Shown: one piece after another, positions 1-5,740 of the stretch
Numbering within the stretch: the first letter of the stretch is position 1
Layout: each line of letters begins with the position of its first letter
Source: CALXZG01 sp034184445
GTDB taxonomy: Bacteria > Pseudomonadota > Alphaproteobacteria > CAAHEQ01 > UBA3637
NCBI GenBank assembly: GCA_034184445.1
Contig: JAXFZX010000097.1
Location: forward strand, 1 to 12,535
DNA length: 12,535 bases
Direction of reading: 5' to 3'
Notes under the pieces: model-generated
What the model was told of the DNA's origin: nothing
The model's input: the letters and a program-made list of their open reading frames with translations, nothing else
Databases searched by the model: none
Translations under genes and position numbers: made by a program

Positions 1-129
1 GCTGGAGAGAATGTTCGCTGGTGCTCATCCCTCGTTATACTCGGGATCGCCTGCGGCGTCATCTGCGCTATCGCTTCGATTCCGGACTCTCTGCCCCCGA
101 GAGTCCAATTATTATCGCCGATGACCACT
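1..129. repeat. GC-rich stretch with split tRNA-Thr 3'-end fragment (possible insertion remnant)
   Basis: Bases 1-12 are identical to bases 170-181, which are the acceptor/T-arm part of the intact tRNA-Thr. Bases 83-91 are identical to bases 182-190, which directly continue that tRNA. The two pieces are adjacent in the tRNA but are separated here by 70 bases (13-82) of clearly higher GC than the rest of the window. Similarity continues weakly to base 97. The left repeat reaches the window edge, so it may extend further. An 8-bp perfect hairpin lies at 84-106. I infer a partial duplication of the tRNA end with an insertion, or a dispersed tRNA-derived repeat. Open frames cross it on both strands, but I recognise no protein. 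Confidence 0.45.
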
Positions 130-160
130 AAAAAAATCCCCCGTAAAAGAGGGATTTTTT
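130..160 (-). terminator. Rho-independent terminator downstream of tRNA-Thr
   Basis: A 10-bp perfect stem (131-140 with 151-160, AAAAAATCCC / GGGATTTTTT) surrounds a 10-base loop. Read on the minus strand it ends in a run of seven T (136-130), just after the tRNA CCA end. The A/T arms are symmetrical, so it could also stop transcription entering from the left on the plus strand. The flanks ACCACT (124-129) and AGTGGT (161-166) are also complementary, so the hairpin reaches into the CCA end of the tRNA. Confidence 0.8.
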
Positions 161-162
161 AG

Positions 163-237
<75 letters not shown>

Positions 238-255
238 GTAAAAAAGCATGCACTC

Positions 256-284
256 TTTTTAACCTATTTTATGGCTCTTGTCAA
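256..284 (-). promoter_or_regulatory. Sigma70-type promoter of tRNA-Thr
   Basis: On the minus strand a consensus TTGACA (284-279) is followed after 17 bases by TAAAAA (261-256). Transcription would start near base 249, about 12 bases before the mature tRNA 5' end at 237. Confidence 0.7.
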
Positions 285-416
285 GTCTTTTTTAAGGGAA
301 ATATCGTGGCAAACTTAAAATATCTGCAAAATGTTTATAATGTAAAAAATGTTATGAATATCCTATCCTCTTGTTCTGAGATAATTGATTTTGTAATTAC
401 TTTGTGATTATTTTTG

Positions 417-445
417 TTGCAATTCTATTTTTTATCGGATATAGT
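417..445 (+). promoter_or_regulatory. Promoter of the coiled-coil/toxin-antitoxin operon
   Basis: TTGCAA (417-422), a 17-base spacer and TATAGT (440-445) predict a start near base 452. That lies downstream of the first possible ATG (404) and upstream of the ATG at 470, so it supports 470 as the true start of the first gene. Confidence 0.65.
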
Positions 446-469
446 CATATCGGCAACAGGAGGCTCTTT

Positions 470-1999
470 ATGAAAACACGAAAACAAACGGAAACCTTAA
501 CAATTTTGGAATCCGATTATCCGCATAGGCATAGGTGGTGGCAGAATAAATTCCTATGGATATCTGTGGGATTTAGTTTAATTTGGATCGCTTTTATGGT
601 CAATTATATGGTAAAATCGGGATGGTGGCAAAGCCGGTTTGATTTAACCTTATGGGAGCTAATCGGCGGATTGGGTGGTATGTCTATGCCAATGGTTTTC
701 TTTTGGTTGATTTGTGCCTATTTTGACCGGACGGATCGGTTGGAATCCGAAGCCGAAACATTAAAATCCTATTTAAATGAATTAGTTTATCCCACCGAGG
801 AAGGCGCTATTTATACCAGAACCTTAACGGATGCATTGCGTGCACAAATTAAGGAGTTTCGCACTGTATTTCAAGAGGTTAATGAAGAAACACAAGCTGT
901 TCGTGACGACTTAAAGCATTGGGTGCGGGATCTAAGTGCCGTGATTAAACATGCCAATACTAAAACAGTAGCGTCAATCCGTGAAATAGCGCGGCATATT
1001 CAAAATATATCGGCTTCTACGGAATTGGCAAATAAACAGGCTGAGCAAACTTCGGCTCTTTTTTCCGAACAGGCCGCTATTTTGGAACGCGTTGTAGAGG
1101 GAACAGTTCGGTCCACGCAGGCACTATCACAATCATTAAACGGAAATGCCTTAGAAATCCAAAAATTATTACAGGAAGTAAATACCGTTAATGTGCAAAC
1201 AGCTCAAGTATTGGCTAAATCGGATCAGGTTATGGTGTCCCTTGGCCAAAATGGGAGTAAAATTGAGGAATCCATTAACCTATATGAAAATAGTGCACGT
1301 CAGCAAAATGCCCGATTGTTTGGCAATTTGGAAAAAGTGTTGTCGGTGTTTCGTGCTCACGGGGATCTATTAGAACAAGAAGTGGATCGCACCACAAATC
1401 GTTTGACGGGATTAGAAAATGCATTAAAGACACAGGCATCGGCTACATTTAATGCAGCGGATAAGGCTATTACAAAGGTTGATGAAACAACACTTTCCAT
1501 CGGCAATATGAAAGCAGAGATGAAAGAAGCCCTAGATGCATTTAAAGCCGAGGCGGCTATCGTTATCGGTCAAATAGATAAGGCCGGTAAAAAATTGGGT
1601 AAATCACCTGCTGTTCATCACATACGAACCGAAGACTTGTTGCAAAAAGCCACAGAAATCTTATCGCGGTTGCAAACCTATTCCGTGGATATGGCGCATT
1701 TATTCTCGCCCAAAGCCGAAGAAAATTTATGGGAACGGTATTATAATGGGGATAAAACTGTTTTTATGCGCCATATAAAATCCGAACTGAGTCCTGCAAA
1801 ATACAAAAAATTGATTGAGTTGTATCAATCTGATACGGAATTCCATGATTCGGTTGATAAATATATGTCTGCTTTTGAGGAAATGACTCAATCCTTGGAT
1901 AAAGGCGATGATAGTAAGTTGTTAATGAGTGTGGTTATCGGATCTGATGTCGGTAGGCTTTATATGGTGCTGGCAAACATTTTGAAAGGGAAAAAATAA
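470..1999 (+). CDS. Two-pass membrane protein with long coiled coil, function unknown
   Basis: A 509-residue protein. The ATG at 470 is chosen because AGGAGG (458-463) lies 6 bases upstream and the predicted promoter ends just before it; the frame is open further up, to an ATG at 404. Two hydrophobic helices (about residues 28-48 and 64-84) are followed by roughly 300 residues rich in E, Q, K, A and heptad-like leucines, with almost no proline, predicting a long cytoplasmic coiled coil. A distinct C-terminal region (about 379-509) holds aromatic and charged motifs (WERYYNGD; GSDVGRLYMVLANIL). It resembles conserved alphaproteobacterial membrane/coiled-coil proteins of unknown role; the architecture (two TM plus coiled coil) recalls TipN, but I do not claim homology. 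The stop overlaps the next ATG by one base (TAATG), so it is cotranscribed with the toxin-antitoxin pair. A structural or polar-scaffold role is possible but unproven. Confidence 0.85.
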   Translation: MKTRKQTETLTILESDYPHRHRWWQNKFLWISVGFSLIWIAFMVNYMVKSGWWQSRFDLTLWELIGGLGGMSMPMVFFWLICAYFDRTDRLESEAETLKSYLNELVYPTEEGAIYTRTLTDALRAQIKEFRTVFQEVNEETQAVRDDLKHWVRDLSAVIKHANTKTVASIREIARHIQNISASTELANKQAEQTSALFSEQAAILERVVEGTVRSTQALSQSLNGNALEIQKLLQEVNTVNVQTAQVLAKSDQVMVSLGQNGSKIEESINLYENSARQQNARLFGNLEKVLSVFRAHGDLLEQEVDRTTNRLTGLENALKTQASATFNAADKAITKVDETTLSIGNMKAEMKEALDAFKAEAAIVIGQIDKAGKKLGKSPAVHHIRTEDLLQKATEILSRLQTYSVDMAHLFSPKAEENLWERYYNGDKTVFMRHIKSELSPAKYKKLIELYQSDTEFHDSVDKYMSAFEEMTQSLDKGDDSKLLMSVVIGSDVGRLYMVLANILKGKK

Positions 2000-2220
2000 T
2001 GCGTGTGAAACTAGTAAAAATCGGAAATTCTACGGGCATACGACTTCCTAAAAATGTTATTCGGGATTGTGGCTTTGAGGCCGAAGTTAATTTAGAAGTC
2101 CAAAATAAAACGGTTATTTTGTCTTCCCCAAAAGAAGGGCGCGCTACATGGGCAGACTTGTTTCAAGAAAGCGTGCGCCAAAAGCCTATTCAAGATAAAG
2201 GAGGTGAATGGGAATGGTAA
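1999..2220 (+). CDS. mazE: MazE/AbrB-family antitoxin
   Basis: A 73-residue protein with an N-terminal SpoVT/AbrB swapped-hairpin DNA-binding domain: the run KIGNSTGIRLPKNVI (residues 7-21) is the family signature, followed by an EVNLEVQNKTVIL strand pair. The C-terminal tail (about 48-73) is acidic and aromatic and ends in EWEW, as in many MazE proteins, where this disordered tail wraps round the toxin. Members of the family bind their own promoter and neutralise the partner RNase. The start overlaps the preceding stop (TAATG), and the gene overlaps the toxin gene by 7 bases, so the toxin is translated in coupling with the antitoxin. No separate promoter is visible, so autoregulation would have to act on the operon promoter near 417-445. 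Confidence 0.92.
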   Translation: MRVKLVKIGNSTGIRLPKNVIRDCGFEAEVNLEVQNKTVILSSPKEGRATWADLFQESVRQKPIQDKGGEWEW

Positions 2221-2513
2221 AACGATTTGATGTCTATTTATGTGATATGTATTCTAAATTAAGACCTTGTGTCATTTTGTCTCCGGATGAAATGAATACG
2301 GCCTTACCCTATGTTTTGATGGCACCAATTACCACCAATGAACGGTTATTCCCATCACGTGTCGGTATTCGGCTGAAAGGTCGGCAGGGACAAGTGGCTC
2401 TAGATATGATGCGAACGGTTTTACAGTCTTCGCTAAAAGAAAAAATAGGGACTTTGCCCGAAAATACACGTGTGGAAATTAGTGATATCCTAAAACGCAT
2501 GTTCACGATCTAA
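2214..2513 (+). CDS. mazF: MazF/PemK-family toxin (probable mRNA interferase, atypical)
   Basis: A 99-residue protein. The ATG at 2214 is preferred over 2208: AGGAGG (2199-2204) lies 9 bases before 2214 but only 3 before 2208. MazF toxins cut mRNA at short motifs. The fold is recognisable: VKRFDVYL (strand 1), LRPCVILSPDEMN (the conserved R-P and strand 2), MAPITT, and a LDMMRTV segment equivalent to the usual D-Q-I-R-T-V. Two departures are visible. The loop between strand 1 and RPC is only a few residues (DMYSKL), lacking the usual D-P-x-x-G-x-E segment that helps form the active site. The Q and D of the D-Q-I-R-T-V-D motif and the following R-L arginine are replaced (M, L, S). The toxin may be attenuated or have altered specificity. 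A frameshift is not indicated because both ends align well. Confidence 0.88.
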   Translation: MVKRFDVYLCDMYSKLRPCVILSPDEMNTALPYVLMAPITTNERLFPSRVGIRLKGRQGQVALDMMRTVLQSSLKEKIGTLPENTRVEISDILKRMFTI

Positions 2514-2525
2514 ACCCTCCCTTTT

Positions 2526-2566
2526 GGGGAAAGAATGACTTATTCGCGGGGTTCCCTATTTTTTTT
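2526..2566 (+). terminator. Probable terminator after mazF
   Basis: GGGAA (2527-2531) can pair with TTCCC (2552-2556), with an inner GAAT/ATTC stem, followed by T-run 2559-2566. The stem is imperfect and alternative pairings with the preceding CCC runs exist. It sits immediately before the rplU -35 box. Confidence 0.5.
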
Positions 2567-2567
2567 C

Positions 2568-2596
2568 TTGACAATAGGGGAAAAATCGTGTATAAA
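2568..2596 (+). promoter_or_regulatory. Strong sigma70 promoter of rplU-rpmA
   Basis: Consensus TTGACA (2568-2573), 17-base spacer, TATAAA (2591-2596). The predicted start near 2603 gives a leader of about 30 bases. Confidence 0.85.
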
Positions 2597-2632
2597 AGAA
2601 CCCTATTTTGTATCAGTAAAGGATAAAATCAC

Positions 2633-2932
2633 ATGTTTGCAGTAATTAAAACAGGCGGAAAACAATATAAAGTTCAAAAGGATTCCGTTATTGTTATTGA
2701 AAAGTTGAACGGTCAGGCAGGGGACAAAGTCTCATTTGACGAGGTCTTAATGGCGAACGGTAAAGTAGGGGCTCCGGTGGTTAAGGGGGCTTCGGTTTCA
2801 GGGGAGATTGTTAAACAAACTCGGGGCGAAAAAATTATCGTTTTCAAAAAAATTCGTCGTCATGGCTATCGCCGGAAACAAGGACATAAACAGGCTTTAA
2901 CCGTTGTAAAAATTACGGATATTAAGGCTTAA
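2633..2932 (+). CDS. rplU: 50S ribosomal protein L21
   Basis: A 99-residue protein, close to the usual ~103 of bacterial L21, which binds 23S rRNA in the large subunit. The hallmarks are the N-terminal MFAVIKTGGKQYKV, the central KVGAPVVKGASVSGEIV, and the basic C-terminal region with KKIRRHGYRRKQGHKQ followed by a VVKITDI strand. There is no C-terminal extension of the kind found in some alphaproteobacteria. AAAGGA (2618-2623) precedes the ATG by 9 bases. It is first in a two-gene operon with rpmA, the common bacterial arrangement. Confidence 0.98.
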   Translation: MFAVIKTGGKQYKVQKDSVIVIEKLNGQAGDKVSFDEVLMANGKVGAPVVKGASVSGEIVKQTRGEKIIVFKKIRRHGYRRKQGHKQALTVVKITDIKA

Positions 2933-2953
2933 TTTAGGTAAAGGAGAAATAAA

Positions 2954-3211
2954 ATGGCACATAAAAAAGCAGGTGGTAGTACACGAAACGGTCGTGATTC
3001 CGAAGGTCGGCGGTTGGGATTGAAAAAATCAGGTGGCCAATCCGTCATCGCGGGCAATATTATTGTTCGTCAACGCGGCACGGTTTATCACGCTGGTGAT
3101 AATGTCGGTATGGGAACGGATCATACTTTGTTCGCTACGGCTGATGGTGTTGTGGAATACAAACGCAAAAAAGATGATAAGGTCTTTGTGTCTGTTAAAG
3201 TAGCCGAATAA
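2954..3211 (+). CDS. rpmA: 50S ribosomal protein L27
   Basis: An 85-residue protein of normal length. L27 reaches the peptidyl-transferase centre with its N-terminal tail. The start MAHKKAGGSTRNGRDS is the family signature, with no cleavable N-terminal extension of the Firmicutes type. It continues with RRLGLKKSGGQSVIAGNIIVRQRGT and the VGMGTDHTLFA motif. AAGGAG (2941-2946) lies 7 bases before the ATG. The gap to rplU is 21 bases, and a terminator follows directly, closing the operon. The gene obg, often third in this operon, is not present here. Confidence 0.98.
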   Translation: MAHKKAGGSTRNGRDSEGRRLGLKKSGGQSVIAGNIIVRQRGTVYHAGDNVGMGTDHTLFATADGVVEYKRKKDDKVFVSVKVAE

Positions 3212-3228
3212 GTAAAAAATTATTTTTG

Positions 3229-3260
3229 ATCCCCTAGTGCGCAGCATGGGGGATTTTTTT
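3229..3260 (+). terminator. Rho-independent terminator of rplU-rpmA
   Basis: ATCCCC (3229-3234) pairs with GGGGAT (3249-3254), then a run of T (3254-3260). It lies 17 bases after the rpmA stop. Confidence 0.8.
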
Positions 3261-3479
3261 ATGATCAAAACATAGGATATGAAATGTCAAATAGAGGTTT
3301 TTAAGACAATTAAAATGGCACAGATTTTTTTGTCTGGTATCTGAACCCGAAATAAAATTAGGTGATGAGAAAAATGAAAATTGAACTGATGGGATATTTA
3401 TTTGTGGCGGTATGTTAGTGGCCAAAAAGATTTCATCAAAATCCTATCTCATTTTAGAAATATCGATTCTAAAAATATC

Positions 3480-3508
3480 TTGACAAAGAGAGCAAAATCG
3501 GTTAAATT
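3480..3508 (+). promoter_or_regulatory. Sigma70 promoter of tRNA-Leu
   Basis: Consensus TTGACA (3480-3485), 17-base spacer, TAAATT (3503-3508). Transcription would begin within a few bases of the mature tRNA 5' end at 3518. Confidence 0.75.
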
Positions 3509-3517
3509 AATTCCGTT

Positions 3518-3604
3518 GCCCAGATGGCGAAATTGGTAGACGCGCTAGTTTCAGGTGCTAGTCCTGTCAAAGGGGTGGAAGTTCGAGTCTTCTTCTGGGC
3601 ACCA
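3518..3604 (+). tRNA. tRNA-Leu (anticodon CAG), CCA encoded
   Basis: Acceptor stem GCCCAGA/TCTGGGC (3518-3524 with 3594-3600). The anticodon stem CTAGT/GCTAG encloses TTCAGGT, giving anticodon CAG (3552-3554). The long variable region expected of a class II tRNA follows. The T arm GGAAG-TTCGAGT-CTTCT has a canonical T54-T55-C56, unlike the tRNA-Thr in this window. Discriminator A at 3601 and encoded CCA at 3602-3604. Confidence 0.97.
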
Positions 3605-3840
3605 GTTTTGGATAAAATGATCGTGAGGTAATTCTTTCCTTTATCCATTTATTTATTTCCTCTCTTAATTTAGAAACCTTAATTCATATTGGATGTATTG
3701 ATGGAGATACATTGCTATACGAATTAGGAAAAGGACAATAGTGAATTGTAAATTTGGTATTATATAAACAAAAATAATCCTGTGAATTATTTTATGATGC
3801 GCACAGCAATATCGGAATTGTGGAATGTATTATTTTTTAC
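3605..3840. other. AT-rich intergenic region after tRNA-Leu
   Basis: I see no convincing gene. An inverted repeat of 8 bp (3609-3616 TGGATAAA with 3640-3647 TTTATCCA, 23-base loop), followed by a T-rich tract, may act as a weak tRNA-Leu terminator. One open frame ends at a TAG near 3741 but has no start codon or ribosome-binding site. The remaining bases lead into the csp promoter. Confidence 0.4.
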
Positions 3841-3869
3841 TTGTTTTTTGAGAAAAAAGAGTGTATAAG
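3841..3869 (+). promoter_or_regulatory. Promoter of the cold-shock gene
   Basis: TTGTTT (3841-3846), 17-base spacer, TATAAG (3864-3869). The predicted start near 3876 leaves a leader of about 115 bases. A long leader is typical of cspA-type mRNAs, where its structure controls translation with temperature. Confidence 0.55.
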
Positions 3870-3890
3870 GCTAGTTGTCTTCGGTTGACG

Positions 3891-3980
3891 ATGATGAATG
3901 GGGGGAACAAAATGGTTGTCCATAACTTCCTGTCACGGATGTCTATCGAATTTATGCCGATGATAAGGCGGTTTTTTTAA
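3891..3980 (+). CDS. Possible 22-29 residue leader ORF in the csp leader
   Basis: An open frame in the csp 5' leader, from ATG 3891 (29 residues) or from ATG 3912 (22 residues). The second start is favoured because a run of six G (3900-3905) sits 6 bases upstream. The peptide ends in SRMSIEFMPMIRRFF, basic and aromatic. Its TAA (3978-3980) overlaps the first A residues of the csp Shine-Dalgarno AAAGGAG (3979-3985), and the csp ATG follows 11 bases later, so translation of this ORF would bring a ribosome onto the csp start. It may be a leader peptide that couples or gates csp translation. It could equally be a chance frame within a structured leader; no family is recognised. Confidence 0.35.
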   Translation: MMNGGNKMVVHNFLSRMSIEFMPMIRRFF

Positions 3981-3990
3981 AGGAGCTCAA

Positions 3991-4191
3991 ATGCAGGGAA
4001 CAGTTAAGTGGTTTAATTATAAAAACGGATATGGCTTTATCGTGCCGGAAGACGGCGGTAAGGATATTTTTGTTCATGTGACAGCCGTTCATGATTCAAA
4101 TTTACGTCGGTTGGAAGAAAACCAACAAGTCACATTTGATTTAAAAGAAGAAAACGGTAAAACATGTGCAACTAACATAAAATTGGTTTAG
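3991..4191 (+). CDS. Cold-shock-domain protein (CspA family)
   Basis: A 66-residue single cold-shock domain, the normal length for CspA-type nucleic-acid chaperones that bind single-stranded RNA and DNA. The start MQGTVKWFNYKNGYGFI holds RNP1 (residues 10-16), and DIFVHVTAV holds RNP2; the aromatic residues W8, F9, Y14, F16, F28 and H30 that stack on bases are present. AAAGGAG lies 5 bases before the ATG. It is monocistronic, with a long leader and a strong terminator. Whether it is cold-induced cannot be read directly, since many alphaproteobacterial Csp proteins are growth-phase regulated. Confidence 0.96.
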   Translation: MQGTVKWFNYKNGYGFIVPEDGGKDIFVHVTAVHDSNLRRLEENQQVTFDLKEENGKTCATNIKLV

Positions 4192-4209
4192 TTTGTATCT
4201 GATCGTTTT

Positions 4210-4239
4210 AAACCGCCCCTGTGTCGGGGCGGTTTTTTT
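4210..4239 (+). terminator. Strong rho-independent terminator after csp
   Basis: A perfect 10-bp stem (4210-4219 AAACCGCCCC with 4226-4235 GGGGCGGTTT), a 6-base loop and T-run 4233-4239. Confidence 0.93.
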
Positions 4240-4373
4240 GCCTCAGGTTGTGATAAATGAACGACCTTGGGTGATTAAAATACAGGATCCTTAGGACCAT
4301 AAAACAAAATAGGCATTACTTTTTTTATTAAATAAATCTAATTTTTAATTATTTTACAAATTGTTATAAAAAT

Positions 4374-4391
4374 ATGTCATTTTTGTGACAT
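4374..4391. promoter_or_regulatory. Inverted repeat, candidate operator upstream of fadL-like gene
   Basis: A perfect ATGTCA-N6-TGACAT palindrome ends 5 bases before the -35 box (4397). Half-site length and N6 spacing resemble CRP/FNR-superfamily sites (TGTGA-N6-TCACA), with a TGTCA half-site instead. The centre is about 50 bases before the predicted transcription start, a position fitting an activator. The regulator is not identified. Confidence 0.45.
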
Positions 4392-4396
4392 TTATG

Positions 4397-4425
4397 TTGC
4401 AATTTTATTACAATAGGTGTATGAT
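4397..4425 (+). promoter_or_regulatory. Promoter of the FadL-family gene
   Basis: TTGCAA (4397-4402), 17-base spacer, TATGAT (4420-4425). The predicted start near 4432 lies 28 bases before the ATG at 4460, which rules against an earlier in-frame ATG at 4385. Confidence 0.7.
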
Positions 4426-4459
4426 AAGCTCGTTTAACTTAAATATAAGGAGTTTTTTA

Positions 4460-5674
4460 ATGAAACGAGTTTATTCTTATGTGGCCGGTCTGGCGATTTT
4501 GACGATGACCTTTGCAGCACATGCCGGCAGCTATCAATTAAATGATTATTCCGTGACGGGGCTGGGGCGTTCCTATGCCGGTCAGGGTATTATGGGCGAC
4601 GATTATTCGGCAATAGCCTTTAACCCAGCGGGTATGACCTTGATGAAAAAATCGGGTGTGCAACAGGCGTTGTCAATGATTAACCTGAAATCCGATTTAA
4701 AACAAATCGGAGGCGCTGGTTCAAAAGCCAAAATGGATTTTTGGCAGCCGGTGCCGGCGGGTTTTGCCCAATATAATGTGAATGATAAATTGTTCTTGGG
4801 CTTGGGTATCTATGGTTCTTATGGCCTCAAAACCGAATACAAATCAAATTGGTTTGGTAAATACTCGGCAATCCTATCAAAATTGGATATTGTGGACTTC
4901 AATATATCGGCCGCCTATAAATTGACACAACATTGGTCGGTTGGGGCAAGTGCTATTCTACGCTATATCTATGGTCGGATGACGCAAAAATATCCGACCG
5001 GAACACCCTATGATATGGATATCAATTTTAATGTGCACGGATGGTCACAAACGGGAACCTTGGGCGTGATGTATGAAGTGGATGATAAAACGCGTTTTGG
5101 GTTGTCTTATCGGTTGCGGTCGGCTCAACGCGCAAAAGGCTTGTTTAAGCGGACGGCCGAAAATCCGGCGTTGGCGGCTATGAACGGAACTTTTGATGTG
5201 AATGCCAATCCGGATTTACCGGAAACTTTTACTTTTTCGGCCTATCATCGGTATAAGGATTTAGGATTCTCGGGCACTGCCAGATGGACGCATTGGACAT
5301 CATCTTTCCCGAACTTTACAATCCGCAGCCCAGGTTTGGGGGGTGAAAAAGTGACCGAATACCGGTATCAAAATACTTGGACCCTAACGGGTGGTGTGGA
5401 TTATTACTATAACCAAAACTGGACCTTCCGGATGGGGGGCGGTTGGGATGAATCCCCGACGCATAAGCCCGAACGCAGAACTTTCCGTATCCCCGATAAC
5501 GATCGGTGGTGGATGAGTGTGGGGGCAAGCTATGCCAAAAATAATTGGCAAATTGATGCGGCCTATGCCCATATGATCGGTAAAACAGGGGTTGCAGATG
5601 AAGGAGCTTTGAAAGCAAAATATAAAAATTTGCAATCAAATATCTTGGGTGTGCAAGTGCAATATAAGTTCTAA
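4460..5674 (+). CDS. OmpP1/FadL-family outer-membrane transporter
   Basis: A 404-residue precursor. The ATG at 4460 has AAGGAG (4447-4452) 7 bases upstream; the frame is open further up to 4385, but that lies before the promoter. A Sec signal peptide (residues 1-22, ending AAHA before GSYQ) is clear. The mature N-terminus GSYQLNDYSVTGLGRSYAGQ and the NPAG motif (55-58) are typical of the FadL N-terminal hatch. The rest alternates hydrophobic and polar residues as in a beta-barrel and ends in a terminal phenylalanine (VQVQYKF), the barrel-assembly signal. FadL channels carry long-chain fatty acids or other hydrophobic compounds (TodX, for example, carries aromatics) across the outer membrane; the substrate cannot be read here. 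No beta-oxidation genes are adjacent. The gene stands alone with its own promoter and terminator. Confidence 0.95.
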   Translation: MKRVYSYVAGLAILTMTFAAHAGSYQLNDYSVTGLGRSYAGQGIMGDDYSAIAFNPAGMTLMKKSGVQQALSMINLKSDLKQIGGAGSKAKMDFWQPVPAGFAQYNVNDKLFLGLGIYGSYGLKTEYKSNWFGKYSAILSKLDIVDFNISAAYKLTQHWSVGASAILRYIYGRMTQKYPTGTPYDMDINFNVHGWSQTGTLGVMYEVDDKTRFGLSYRLRSAQRAKGLFKRTAENPALAAMNGTFDVNANPDLPETFTFSAYHRYKDLGFSGTARWTHWTSSFPNFTIRSPGLGGEKVTEYRYQNTWTLTGGVDYYYNQNWTFRMGGGWDESPTHKPERRTFRIPDNDRWWMSVGASYAKNNWQIDAAYAHMIGKTGVADEGALKAKYKNLQSNILGVQVQYKF

Positions 5675-5696
5675 AAAAAACGGGTAAAGAGCATCG

Positions 5697-5729
5697 TATC
5701 CCGCCGGTTATGCCGGCGGGATATGTTTT
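5697..5729. terminator. Hairpin terminator between convergent fadL-like gene and uvrD
   Basis: An 11-bp perfect stem (5697-5707 with 5713-5723) and 5-base loop lie between the two convergent stop codons. The T-tract on the plus side is broken (TGTTTTG) and there is none directly on the minus side, so efficiency is uncertain. It probably serves the plus-strand gene. Confidence 0.65.
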
Positions 5730-5740
5730 GTGTAGATATA

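Noticed and set aside
1..128. Minus-strand open frame from GTG 128 leaving the window on the left (and open plus-strand frames over the same bases)
   Set aside because: The bases look like a tRNA-derived repeat; open frames on both strands of GC-rich DNA are expected, and I recognise no protein family.
404..469. Longer N-terminus (22 extra residues) for the membrane coiled-coil protein
   Set aside because: The region overlaps the predicted promoter (417-445) and lacks a ribosome-binding site, whereas ATG 470 has AGGAGG at ideal spacing.
2208..2213. Start of MazF two codons earlier at ATG 2208
   Set aside because: The Shine-Dalgarno ends only 3 bases before it; ATG 2214 has workable spacing and matches the MVKRFDVYL start of the family.
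3609..3647. 8-bp inverted repeat with 23-base loop after tRNA-Leu as a full terminator
   Set aside because: The loop is long, the stem AT-rich and the T-tract interrupted, so I mention it only as a weak possibility.
3620..3741. Open frame of about 41 codons ending in a TAG near 3741, and other short frames in the tRNA-Leu to csp gap
   Set aside because: No start codon with a ribosome-binding site, no recognisable motif, and AT-rich sequence where such frames arise by chance.
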